A DNA stretch of 64,000 bases from a bacterium (GTDB lineage: Bacteria > Vulcanimicrobiota > Vulcanimicrobiia > Eremiobacterales > Eremiobacteraceae), in contig CADDZI010000003.1 of NCBI GenBank assembly GCA_902812405.1, forward strand, positions 41,747 to 105,746, given 5' to 3'. Positions 41,968-50,032 of the stretch are shown piece by piece. Position 1 is the first letter of the stretch, and every line of letters starts with the position of its first letter. The notes under the pieces are model-generated. The model ran no database searches. It had not been told where the DNA came from and saw only the letters and a program-made list of their open reading frames with translations. The position numbers and the translations under genes were made by a program.

Positions 41968-42774
41968 CTAACTGCCGCTCGTCGTGCTGGTCGTTGCCCA
42001 GACGCCCATGACGGGGTGTGCCGGGTTGAGGAGCAGCGATTTTGGCACTTCGACGACGATGGCGATGACGTTAAATTGGTGAGACGACAGGGTATCCGAC
42101 GCCGGTGTCAGACTGCAGCTCGTGCTGTGCTGCTGGTTGAAGGCGGACGTGAAGCCGTTAAAACTGGACGCTGTGGCCCCGCCGCACGGAACGCCAAAAG
42201 CATTGGTGAAGGGTGCGTGACAGCCGTAGTAACGGTCGGGAATGATGTTGAAGAACGTCAAGAGATCGAAGAAGAACGGATCTTTCGTGGGACCCACGAA
42301 CACTTTCATGCCGTTGCTCAGCGGTGTGCCGCTGCGGTCGTTGAAGGCCACGCTGCCGGTTTGCGGGATGAACGACGAGTAGGTACCCGTCTCGTTGGGC
42401 TTGCCGGGCCCGTACACGTTGATGCTTTGACCCGTTCCGGCCGTGGTCGGCTGCAGTTGAATGACCAGATCTTCCACGCCGTCGCCGGTGTTGTCGATCT
42501 TGAACTGGTACATGACGGCGGGGTCGAGCGCCACCATGCCCAGCTGGCTGTGCGTGATGAGCGGCCAGACGTCCATCTGGAGCACCACGTTATTGGGATT
42601 GTGGGGCGCCTGGTAGGCGAAGACGTCGGTGATGTCGGCCGCGGGCCGGTTGACGGTCGTCGGCGAGTCCTGGTGGTCGGAGCCGCGCACGGGGTGCGCG
42701 CCGTAGAGGAGTAGAGCGCCTGCCACGAGCGCGAGCGTCATGCCACCGACAATGCGCACGGGGTTACCTTTCAT
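41968..42774 (-). CDS. DUF4331 domain protein (N-terminal-half type), secreted
   Basis: 268 residues with a signal peptide (VGGMTLALVAGALLLYGAHP). The mature start SDHQDSPTTVNRPAADITDV followed by FAY is the DUF4331 signature, and FKIDNTGDGVEDLVIQLQPT recalls an EF-hand-like loop that may bind calcium. ATG 42774 is preceded by GGAGG at good spacing. It ends ten bases before the partner carrying the other half of the domain. Function unknown; periplasmic or surface location is inferred. Confidence 0.85.
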   Translation of the reverse strand: MKGNPVRIVGGMTLALVAGALLLYGAHPVRGSDHQDSPTTVNRPAADITDVFAYQAPHNPNNVVLQMDVWPLITHSQLGMVALDPAVMYQFKIDNTGDGVEDLVIQLQPTTAGTGQSINVYGPGKPNETGTYSSFIPQTGSVAFNDRSGTPLSNGMKVFVGPTKDPFFFDLLTFFNIIPDRYYGCHAPFTNAFGVPCGGATASSFNGFTSAFNQQHSTSCSLTPASDTLSSHQFNVIAIVVEVPKSLLLNPAHPVMGVWATTSTTSGS

Positions 42775-42867
42775 GATGGGGCCTCCGTCGGTACGAGAGT
42801 GCACGACGCCGCTGAACGTTTCCGGCGTCGCCGAGTGATAGACTAACGGGTCAGAAGGCTGCGCGGA

Positions 42868-43698
42868 TCACGGCGCTGCGCCGCGCGCACCGAGCTCGTC
42901 CTGCGGTGCGGTTGATGCCGCGAGACGAAACGTCCAGGCAAAGACGGCAAGCAACGATGCCACGAGAAGACCGCTGACCGCGAGATCCGGCAGGGGTGAC
43001 CGCCAGCCCACAACTTGCGCCAGCTCGTAGCCGCCGACAACGAACGCCAAGACCGTGACGGCGATGATCCAGATACGCGTGGCGCGGACAAGCTCCAAGG
43101 GGTGGCGCGTGCACAAACGGTACACGAGCAGGCTGTCTAGAGTATCGGTGACCGCCATGCCACACGAGAAGACGAGACCGATGCCCAGACCCGCGAGCCA
43201 ACCACCGGCGGTGGCGAGAGCCAGCGAGTACGCGGCGATTTGACTGGATGTATCAAAACCCAAGCCGAACAGCAAGCCGACAGGAAGGGCTGCAAACGGG
43301 GAGGTTGCTGCGCGCAAGGCGCGGGGCAAAGCGACAGATTTGACACCACGGATCGTTGCGCCGGCGCCAGCCATCAGTTGCCGTACGTTGATCGCGCCGA
43401 TACCGAACAGCGTCGCGATGCTGACCCACGTACCGGCAGTCTCGAGGGCATCACGGTGGACGGAGATGTGGCTCCCAAACAGCCCGGCCAGCGCGGCAAT
43501 AGACAATACCATGACGGAATGGCCGCCGGCGAAGAGCGTTCCCACGAAGCGCGAGAGCCGAGAACGCACGCTGAGACTGTTGCGGGTCAGGTTGTCAATG
43601 GCAGCCAGATGGTCCGGGTCGGCCCCGTGTCGCAGGCCGAGAACGAAGACCGAGAAGGCGATCGCCCAGAGGGCAGGCGAGTGCGGCGGGGTGTGCAT
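42868..43698 (-). CDS. NiCoT-family nickel/cobalt permease
   Basis: 276 residues with about seven to eight segments. The family signature in helix 2 is LRHGADPDHLAAIDNLTR (HX4DH-like nickel motif), with LFAGGHSVMVL and GLLFGLGFDTSSQIA further on. HoxN/NixA-type NiCoT proteins carry the same elements and import Ni2+ or Co2+. ATG 43698 overlaps the stop of the upstream NicO gene by an ATGA junction, so both are translated in tandem. DUF4331 genes lie downstream. Import versus export direction is inferred from family only. Confidence 0.88.
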   Translation of the reverse strand: MHTPPHSPALWAIAFSVFVLGLRHGADPDHLAAIDNLTRNSLSVRSRLSRFVGTLFAGGHSVMVLSIAALAGLFGSHISVHRDALETAGTWVSIATLFGIGAINVRQLMAGAGATIRGVKSVALPRALRAATSPFAALPVGLLFGLGFDTSSQIAAYSLALATAGGWLAGLGIGLVFSCGMAVTDTLDSLLVYRLCTRHPLELVRATRIWIIAVTVLAFVVGGYELAQVVGWRSPLPDLAVSGLLVASLLAVFAWTFRLAASTAPQDELGARGAAP

Positions 43699-45443
43699 CA
43701 CGCGGCGTCTCCGTGGGGATGGGGTTGCAGGGCATGAGAATGCGTATGCCCGGGGGCCAAGGCGTAACCGGCAATGGCGAGCGCAACGAACGTTCCGACG
43801 AGCCAAGCCGATACGGGAACCACATTCGTTGCCGCGTTGGCGATCATGACGGTGCCGATGATCGAAATCATAGCGGCCGTCGCCAAAGGTCCGTAGCGGA
43901 CAAGCCGCACGTAGGAAGGTCGTGTCGAAAACCAGCCGGCGCCCCGGACGACCGCGATGCCCAAGCCGGTCAGGACGGCCGCCAACCCAAGACTGAACGC
44001 CACGACGACGAGCAGACCGTAGCCGACTTGATGCAGCGTCATCGCGGTCAGGAGCACGACCAAGGCTGCCGGACAGGGGGCCAGGTTGCCGCTCATTGCG
44101 ATAAGGACGACGGACCTAAAGGAGAGAGGCGCGCTGCCGGCTGGAATGCCGTGCGCACGAGCATGGGCAATGGCTTCGGCTCTGCCATCCGGACCCGTGT
44201 CTGCATGGTGCGATGCGTGCAGGTGTGCGTCTACGGACGGCACATGCACACTGCCGTGGTGATGCGTGACGTCGCCGTACTCGTCGCGGCCTTGACGTTC
44301 GTGCCATGCCTCGTGCTCGCGATCTCCGTGCCCGTGAGGTACCACCTGATGGTGCGGGATGTTCTCAAGATTCGATGGGCGCGGCTCGCCGCGAGCGCTC
44401 CCGTACGTGGACGCATCGTGCGAATGGAAATGCGCGAGGCCCCGGCGCGCCTTGACGACTCGCGCCAACAAGGCAGCGCCGAGGGCGGCCACCAGCACCC
44501 CGGACCCGAGGGTGATCCAGGGGTAAATGCTCTCCGGCACGAGCGTGCGCGCGAATGCCAACAGCGCAATACCCAGGGCGAGGACGCCCGCCGTGTGTGC
44601 CAGCGTTAGGGCCAAGGCCAGGATAACCGCTTGGTGCGTCGTTGCGCGCGCCCCAACGAGCGAGACGGCAAGCAGCGTCTTGCCGTGCCCGGGCTCGAGG
44701 GCATGCAACGCTCCCAACCCCATCGCGACGGCAAGGGTGAGGATCACGATCCAGATGTTTCGGGTACCCCGGGCTAGCATGTCGGACAGGACGTTGGAGC
44801 GCACGGCAGACGTGGACCCGGCGGGCGCGAGCAACACTGCGCTCTGCGAGGAGACGGAGATGGCGCGCCCGTCGGATGCCAAGGTTGCGTCGACCAGCGT
44901 CACCGAGCGCGGGGAGCCCAGGAGCGCGCTGGGATAGGCGCGCAGTTCCTGCGTTGGCTCACCCTGCGGAGAGACCACGATGTCCTTCCATCCGACACGC
45001 TCGGCATAATTGCCGTCAGTGACCCTTAGATGGCGGGGCACGGTGCCGGGTGGCAAGCGAGCCCGCATGACGTCGACGAAGTAGAGCGTCGGCATGCCTC
45101 CCGCTCCGGGGCGGGTGCGTGCTCGGGCCGGATCGGCCCGCAGTACAAGGGGCGTGCCGTCGACAGTGACGGCCAACGCGCCACGCACCAGCCGGGTCTC
45201 ATCTCGGGCCCAGGCCGCAAGACGCTGCTGACGCTGCGGCCCGCGAATGTCGCGCTCCGCCATCACTTGGAAGGTGGGTATCTCGGCCATATCCACGATG
45301 TAGCGAACTGTCACCCCACTGGGGCGCACCGTGACTTTGGCCAGGTGATTGATCGTGAAATTGCCCAAGGGGTGCGCGGCTGCCGGGATCGCGTACAAGA
45401 GCAGACACGTGATGGCGAATGCGAAGCGGGCAAAGGAGCGCAC
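43698..45443 (-). CDS. NicO-type nickel/cobalt transporter with N-terminal periplasmic domain and histidine-rich loop
   Basis: 581 residues. A signal peptide is followed by a roughly 180-residue beta-rich domain, then six or so membrane segments. NicO landmarks are GALHALEPGHGKTLLAVSL and SGNLAPCPAALVVLL. Between them lies a long loop (about residues 340-430) very rich in His, Asp and Glu, and the C-terminus adds HTHSHALQPHPHGD; both are likely metal-binding. RcnA-like members export Ni/Co. The N-terminal domain resembles that of periplasmic CopC-like or fused NicO proteins. It is co-translated with a NiCoT permease, so a paired uptake/efflux or relay system is possible. Confidence 0.9.
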   Translation of the reverse strand: MRSFARFAFAITCLLLYAIPAAAHPLGNFTINHLAKVTVRPSGVTVRYIVDMAEIPTFQVMAERDIRGPQRQQRLAAWARDETRLVRGALAVTVDGTPLVLRADPARARTRPGAGGMPTLYFVDVMRARLPPGTVPRHLRVTDGNYAERVGWKDIVVSPQGEPTQELRAYPSALLGSPRSVTLVDATLASDGRAISVSSQSAVLLAPAGSTSAVRSNVLSDMLARGTRNIWIVILTLAVAMGLGALHALEPGHGKTLLAVSLVGARATTHQAVILALALTLAHTAGVLALGIALLAFARTLVPESIYPWITLGSGVLVAALGAALLARVVKARRGLAHFHSHDASTYGSARGEPRPSNLENIPHHQVVPHGHGDREHEAWHERQGRDEYGDVTHHHGSVHVPSVDAHLHASHHADTGPDGRAEAIAHARAHGIPAGSAPLSFRSVVLIAMSGNLAPCPAALVVLLTAMTLHQVGYGLLVVVAFSLGLAAVLTGLGIAVVRGAGWFSTRPSYVRLVRYGPLATAAMISIIGTVMIANAATNVVPVSAWLVGTFVALAIAGYALAPGHTHSHALQPHPHGDAA

Positions 45444-45572
45444 AGCCGGAGCCTTTCTTGTGTGCGTGCCAGGTGGTGCAGTTATTAGGCGTAACGAACG
45501 GAGAACCGGAACGGACTGGGAGTAGCCTGAAAGAGAGCTCTCGCGCGCGTTCCCGAGACCGCATCATAAGGC

Positions 45573-45615
45573 GTTCCTGCAGGGGCAGGCCATGCGGGAC
45601 CCGCCGGCAGGGAAC
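45573..45615 (+). promoter_or_regulatory. Imperfect hairpin in the 5' region of the peptide gene
   Basis: GTTCCTGC (45573-45580) pairs with GCAGGGAAC (45607-45615) with one bulge, around an internal CCTGCAGGGGCAGG stretch. It sits about 120 bases before the peptide at 45734. It could be an RNA leader, or the distal terminator of a nearby transcript. Weak evidence. Confidence 0.3.
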
Positions 45616-45733
45616 AGGCTGCGGCCGGCTAGGCGCACCTCGCCGCGAAGGTAACAAAACGCCAACCAACGCGGTATGTAGAGGTACCTGACACGCATAA
45701 CGGCAGGGTGCTGCGAAAAGAGGAGTATCGAGC

Positions 45734-45841
45734 ATGTGGTTTCTGAAGACGGTGTCGGACCTGACCAATCGCCCAACCATCGTCACTATCCCGGCGTCAG
45801 GCGGGCTCTTCCCGGGCTGGGGCACGCGAATCGGCTCCTAA
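45734..45841 (+). CDS. 35-residue peptide of a two-member family (GGLFPGWG), with strong RBS
   Basis: ATG 45734 to TAA 45841. AGAGGAG (45719-45725) lies about eight bases upstream and a terminator hairpin begins 32 bases downstream, making a compact stand-alone transcription unit. The peptide aligns gap-free with the one at 32668: start codons align, and the identical positions include Thr6, Leu10-Thr11, Pro14-Thr15, Val17 and GGLFPGWG (23-30) with Ile33 and Ser35. Features are a hydrophobic N-terminus (MWFLKTV), a polar LTNRPT middle and a Gly/Pro/Trp-rich conserved end, a leader-plus-core layout as in ribosomally made peptides. No maturase, protease or exporter is adjacent; a free regulatory or toxin-like peptide is equally possible. 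No known family. Confidence 0.78.
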   Translation: MWFLKTVSDLTNRPTIVTIPASGGLFPGWGTRIGS

Positions 45842-45872
45842 CTGACCAGACGCAGTCGGGAATCGATCGCCA

Positions 45873-45899
45873 AAGGCGCGGCCTCATCTGCCGCGCCTT
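45873..45899 (+). terminator. Rho-independent-like terminator of the peptide gene
   Basis: AAGGCGCGGC-ctcatct-GCCGCGCCTT is a perfect ten-pair stem with a seven-base loop, followed by cgtttct. It begins 32 bases after the peptide stop codon. Confidence 0.75.
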
Positions 45900-45936
45900 C
45901 GTTTCTCGATCTCTCGTACCCTCATGTGGGACGCTA

Positions 45937-46042
45937 CCAGCTGGGCGAGCGCTACCGCTCTGCGGAAGCGTGGGATACGTGGGCGCCATGGCGCGCCTAG
46001 TCCAGCCGGGCGAGCGCGACCGCTCTGCGGAAGCGTGGGATA
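45937..46042. repeat. 41-base direct repeat, two copies with a 65-base period
   Basis: The segment CCAGC(T/C)GGGCGAGCGC(T/G)ACCGCTC followed by TGCGGAAGCGTGGGATA occurs at 45937-45977 and 46002-46042 with two differences. It lies between the peptide terminator and the leftward TIGR01777 gene; no coding role is evident. Confidence 0.7.
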
Positions 46043-46084
46043 TTTAGGGCGGCCGTGACGGCACGCGAAGCCAGCCGCCCGAAT

Positions 46085-47506
46085 TCAGAGAACTCCCGGG
46101 AGACGGGAGCGGCGATAGGCAAGCAAGCGGTCGAGGTTGCGCCTCACAAGCGGCAGCGCCGGCCGGGAAAGCGGATCGAGCCCGAGGTTGTAGGTGATGT
46201 GGTCGCTGACCACGGTCTTCGCCCCGGCCGGCGTGAAGCGATGCCGGTGCCGGAAGAGCAGAAACGGGCCGCGCAGCTGGACATCTTCAAAACCGTGCGG
46301 CGGGTCCCACATCGTGATGAGAGTTTTCCACCGAACCGGGAGACCCATCGTCCGTACGTTGTACTCGATGATCGTGCCGCGCCGCATCGCGATCGGCAAC
46401 CTCGTGAGAACCTTCAGCCGCATCTCGGGCGGCGTCAGCTGCTCAAGATTTTCCGCCCGCGAGAAGAAATCGAAAACCTTCTCCAGCGGAGCCGCCACCT
46501 CGATACTGTCCTGCGCAACATGCGTGGCCGGTGCTTGACCGCCGCGTGCGTCGAAGAGGTCAAGGAGCGCCTCTTCCAGAGTCGGATGACGCCACACGAA
46601 ACCCGCGTCCTGCGCCGCCGCAGGTAAAAGCAACTGGCTCGACAGGAGCGACTGGGCGAATTCACCCAGCACGAGGCGCACGGCCGGTGCGGGGGCGGGA
46701 AGGAGAGAGAACCGGTGCAAAGCGTGTGCCAGAGCTTGTGACAAGCGCGCATTCGTCGCCGGATCGGGAGCGACGGCGTTAACAGCTCCTCGCAGGTCTT
46801 CGCGATCCAGCGCAAACATGAAGAGGGCGACATCGTCGTCGAGGTGGATCCACGGCCACCACTGACGTCCCGAACCCAGCGGGCCTCCCAGTCCGGCGCG
46901 AAAGATCGGCAGCATGGCCTGCAGGGCGCCCCCGTTGCGTCCCAGGACGATGCCCTGTCGCAGACAGACCACGCGGACGCCGAAGTCTTCGGCAACGTGA
47001 GCTTCGCGTTCCCAATCCACGCACACGCGGGCCAAAAAGTCATTGCCTGGGGCCGCCGATTCGTCCAGAGGCTCGTCACCGCGCGAGCCGTAGTAGCCGG
47101 ACGCCGACGCGCAGATCAAGACACGCGGTGCAGCTTTGTCCGAACCACCCGTCTGGCCTTCGCCCTGCGCCGACCACATCGCCGTCACCAGATTGCGGGT
47201 CGTGATTTCCCGAGACTCGTGGATGCGCCGCTTCTTCTCCGCCGTCCACCGGCCGGCGACAGTTTCGCCGGCGAGGTGCACGACGGCATCAAGGCCGTGC
47301 AGGGCTGCCGCGCGTTGGGCGGTTTCCACGTCGGGCCGCTCGAGGTCCAGTGCGCGCACCTCAACGCCGGCAGGAAAGGCACCCACCGCCTGGGCTTTGG
47401 CGGGATCGCGAACCAGGGCACGGACCCTGTCACCGCGCTCCGCCAGCGCGCGCACAAGCGCCCGTCCCACAAAACCCGTGGCCCCCGTGACTCCAATTCG
47501 TTTCAT
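46085..47506 (-). CDS. TIGR01777 family epimerase with C-terminal SRPBCC domain
   Basis: 473 residues. Residues 1-300 are an extended SDR: GVTGATGFVGRALVRAL at the start, VVHLAGETVAGRW, then SASGYYGSRGDEPLDE with the Tyr in place of a typical YxxxK, followed by the DUF1731 tail (VWRHPTLEEALLDLF). Residues about 325-470 are a SRPBCC/START-like ligand domain (IEVAAPLEKVFDFFSRAENL, PVRWKTLITMWDPPHGFEDV). Fusion of TIGR01777 with SRPBCC is known in several bacteria; substrate unknown. ATG 47506 (MKRIGVTG) is better than 47521. It is divergent from the YbhB gene. Confidence 0.9.
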   Translation of the reverse strand: MKRIGVTGATGFVGRALVRALAERGDRVRALVRDPAKAQAVGAFPAGVEVRALDLERPDVETAQRAAALHGLDAVVHLAGETVAGRWTAEKKRRIHESREITTRNLVTAMWSAQGEGQTGGSDKAAPRVLICASASGYYGSRGDEPLDESAAPGNDFLARVCVDWEREAHVAEDFGVRVVCLRQGIVLGRNGGALQAMLPIFRAGLGGPLGSGRQWWPWIHLDDDVALFMFALDREDLRGAVNAVAPDPATNARLSQALAHALHRFSLLPAPAPAVRLVLGEFAQSLLSSQLLLPAAAQDAGFVWRHPTLEEALLDLFDARGGQAPATHVAQDSIEVAAPLEKVFDFFSRAENLEQLTPPEMRLKVLTRLPIAMRRGTIIEYNVRTMGLPVRWKTLITMWDPPHGFEDVQLRGPFLLFRHRHRFTPAGAKTVVSDHITYNLGLDPLSRPALPLVRRNLDRLLAYRRSRLPGVL

Positions 47507-47580
47507 GTCTGCCCTACTCAAGCACCCCGCGGCGAGAACGCGGGAAAACCACGCGATCCTTTCGAACCGGGCATGTTGCT

Positions 47581-48135
47581 ATGCTTTTTCCGGTGATTCC
47601 GGGTGTTTTCATTGCCGTGTCCGCGTCTGTCCAAGTCGCGATGTCGTCCCTGTCGCTGACCAGTTCCGCTTTCAAGAACAACGAGAGGATACCCGTCGAG
47701 TACTCGTATTCGCAGTACGGATGCGTCGGGCACAATCTGTCACCGCCGCTGGAGTGGACCCCGGGACCGGATGGAACAAAGAGTTACGCATTGACTGTTT
47801 TTGACCCCGACGCCCGTCCCGCCGGGTGGTGGCACTGGGTGGTCTTTGATATCCCGGCTGATGTTCATACCCTGCCGGCAGGCGCCGGCAGCGGCGGCAA
47901 CGTCGCTCTACCCAAAGGAACGCTCCAGGGAAGGAACGATTTTCAAACCGTCGGGTATGGAGGTCCGTGTCCGCCGCCGGGGCAGGATGCGCACCATTAC
48001 ATCTTCACCATCTATGCTCTGGACGTCGAGCACCTACCCGGAGTCACCAGCCTGACATCCGGACCTGTCCTCCTCAAGGTCATCCAAGGACACATTCTCG
48101 CCAAGGCCACTCTGGTCGGACGGTTCGGCCGCTAG
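47581..48135 (+). CDS. YbhB/YbcL (PEBP/Raf-kinase-inhibitor-like) protein
   Basis: About 184 residues. The first 20 residues (VIPGVFIAVSASVQVAM) look like a weak signal sequence. The rest is a PEBP fold: LTSSAFKNNERIPVEYSY, LSPPLEWT, DPDARPAGWWHWVVFDIP, GRNDFQTVGYGGPCPPPGQD and HHYIFTIYALD, with the anion-binding pocket residues of bacterial YbhB/YbcL. The role is unknown; relatives bind phosphate-like ligands. ATG 47641 is the alternative start if the protein is cytosolic. Divergent from the SDR gene. Confidence 0.9.
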   Translation: MLFPVIPGVFIAVSASVQVAMSSLSLTSSAFKNNERIPVEYSYSQYGCVGHNLSPPLEWTPGPDGTKSYALTVFDPDARPAGWWHWVVFDIPADVHTLPAGAGSGGNVALPKGTLQGRNDFQTVGYGGPCPPPGQDAHHYIFTIYALDVEHLPGVTSLTSGPVLLKVIQGHILAKATLVGRFGR

Positions 48136-48206
48136 CCGGCGACCGCCCCACTGGCCGCCGCGCACGTCCCCCAAACGAGCAATGAAAGAGGCTCGCTCCG
48201 CGGGCT

Positions 48207-48232
48207 GCGTCAGCCCCCGGGTTGGCTGACGC
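48207..48232. terminator. Inverted repeat overlapping the stop codon of the S53 peptidase gene
   Basis: GCGTCAGCC-cccgggtt-GGCTGACGC gives a nine-pair stem. It covers the stop codon and last codons of the leftward peptidase gene and faces the convergent YbhB gene. Confidence 0.5.
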
Positions 48233-49922
48233 GGCGCATCGTAACGACATCGTCAAGCACAAGACCTGCAACGTATGGCGCCAGAGGCGTCGGGAGGATC
48301 GCCCGCGTCACGGGCATGTAGCGCATACCGTAGGGTGCCTGCAGCACGTCGTGCATCTGCGTTGCAAACAGACGCTCGACGGCCAGACTAGGTCCTTGCG
48401 CATCGACGATCAGGTGGTTCGGAAACGTCTGCACGATGACAAAGCCGGACCGCTGTAATGTCTTCATGACGGTCAGCTCGGCAGCCGCCCCGCCCGCTAC
48501 GGGGCGCAGCAGAATCTGGATGCGGGTCGGGGCGTTTGGCGAGCGCCGTCCGAGGTCCGACAGACCGAAAACCCGCGGCGTCACATCGAGAGCCAGGGGA
48601 CGAACCGGCTGGCTCATCGCAACCGGCGCCGCCAGCGCGACCGACAACGGGACGCGATTCGGGCAGATGGTGTTGGCAAAGGGCATACCCAGCGGCACGC
48701 CGATGCCGCTGGCACTGTCGTACCCGGTTTGGGCGGTGTAGTAGGGCGTACTGCTGCCGAACTGGTCGTTGCCGTTGACGACGTCGATGAATGCGCTTGG
48801 GCTCAGCGAGAAGACTTTATACGGCACCGCGGTCGGCGCAACGAACCGCACGTTACAGTACTCGTAGATCTCGGCCATCAAGGCGGCGTACTGCGGTGCG
48901 CTCCACGAGGTGCCGGCAACCGCGCTCCACGACCCGGCGGAGTAGATGGCATCGTATTCGGCCGGCATGGAGATGTCGGGAACGTTGCGCATCGTCGTCG
49001 AAGCCGGCGACCCGCTGACCCCCCGCTGGTACGTGGGGATGGTAAAGTACGCCGAGACGCCGCCGCCACCCGCACATTGCCCCGACGAACACGTGTGGTC
49101 ATTCCAAACCGTTTGGCTCGTAAGTGTATACGGCGGGTAGGTTTCCGTACCGCCGACACCCGTCACGTTGGGATCGCTGGCCGGATAGCCGACGCCGACT
49201 GTGAAATTGCCGTTCGAGTAACATTCGTTCCCTTCGTCTCCGGATGCGGCGATAACCGCGATCCCCGCTTGCGCCGCTTGCTGCAGGATCGAATCGCTTG
49301 TGACACCGGGATACTCGCAGCCGGCGGCGGAGTAGCTGATGATGCCCGCCTTGCCGTCATTGATGATCTGATTGATCGCATCGTTGAAGTTCTGTTGCGT
49401 TAGGCTTGGGATGCCGTACAGGATAATGTTTGCACCGGGAGCCAAGCCTGCCACGGTCTCGACATCAAGATCGGCTTCTCCCTGGTCGGCCGTACCCGTG
49501 GGGCCGCCGTTGACCGCCTCCGAGCTGATGCTGCGGCCCGTGGCGGGAATCTGGAAGTACGACGTATACCGTTGCACGTCGCCACTGACATAGTACGCAT
49601 CCATGACGATCGCCACGGTTTGACCCGAGCCGTTGTAGCCGCTTTGAACCGGAAACTGCAACGCGTTCGCGACTGCCGGCGGTCCCCACGCACCGTTGGG
49701 TCCAAAAGGCGGTCCCGTGAGAGGCAGGCCGTTTCCCGGAACGGGCGTTGGCGTTGCGGTCGGGGTTGGCTGTGGCGTCGGCTGGGGTTGCCCAGGTGGA
49801 GGCATGGGTGCCAGCGCCGAACCGCCGCCTCCGCCGCAGGCGATAAGAATCAAGCACAAAACGAGGGGTGCGACGCAAGCCGTCCGGTGAGTTGCTCGCC
49901 GCATATCCATATTTTCGACCAT
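48210..49922 (-). CDS. S53 (sedolisin) family lipoprotein peptidase with C-terminal activation-domain-like segment
   Basis: 570 residues. A lipoprotein signal (LILIAC, Cys29) is followed by a Gly run and a Pro/Thr linker. The catalytic domain (about 75-425) has the sedolisin residues Glu149 and Asp153 (GEADLDVE), oxyanion Asp229 (AASGDEG) and Ser339 (AGTSWSAP), and a calcium-loop-like FIDVVNGNDQFG with YDSASGIGVPLG. Residues 440-570 resemble the pro-kumamolisin activation domain (LTVMKTLQRSGFVIVQTFPN, then ERLFATQMHD and LPTPLAPYVAGLVLDD), which normally precedes the catalytic domain. The usual order is therefore reversed. It should digest proteins on the cell surface, optimum often acidic. 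Start 49922 lies in a short Met-rich stretch. Confidence 0.88.
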   Translation of the reverse strand: MVENMDMRRATHRTACVAPLVLCLILIACGGGGGSALAPMPPPGQPQPTPQPTPTATPTPVPGNGLPLTGPPFGPNGAWGPPAVANALQFPVQSGYNGSGQTVAIVMDAYYVSGDVQRYTSYFQIPATGRSISSEAVNGGPTGTADQGEADLDVETVAGLAPGANIILYGIPSLTQQNFNDAINQIINDGKAGIISYSAAGCEYPGVTSDSILQQAAQAGIAVIAASGDEGNECYSNGNFTVGVGYPASDPNVTGVGGTETYPPYTLTSQTVWNDHTCSSGQCAGGGGVSAYFTIPTYQRGVSGSPASTTMRNVPDISMPAEYDAIYSAGSWSAVAGTSWSAPQYAALMAEIYEYCNVRFVAPTAVPYKVFSLSPSAFIDVVNGNDQFGSSTPYYTAQTGYDSASGIGVPLGMPFANTICPNRVPLSVALAAPVAMSQPVRPLALDVTPRVFGLSDLGRRSPNAPTRIQILLRPVAGGAAAELTVMKTLQRSGFVIVQTFPNHLIVDAQGPSLAVERLFATQMHDVLQAPYGMRYMPVTRAILPTPLAPYVAGLVLDDVVTMRRVSQPGG

Positions 49923-50032
49923 GGCGGTCGGTCCGCCTCATGTGGCGGCGGTCAAAAATCAATCGAGGCTCCATGCGGCACATGCCGCACCCATTACCTG
50001 GCCTTGCGCGCCCGGCAGGTTCCAGGAGGTCA

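Noticed and set aside
43713..44609. 298-codon + strand frame opposite NicO
   Set aside because: Shadow of the His/Gly-rich NicO gene; low-complexity Arg/Gly/Asp composition.
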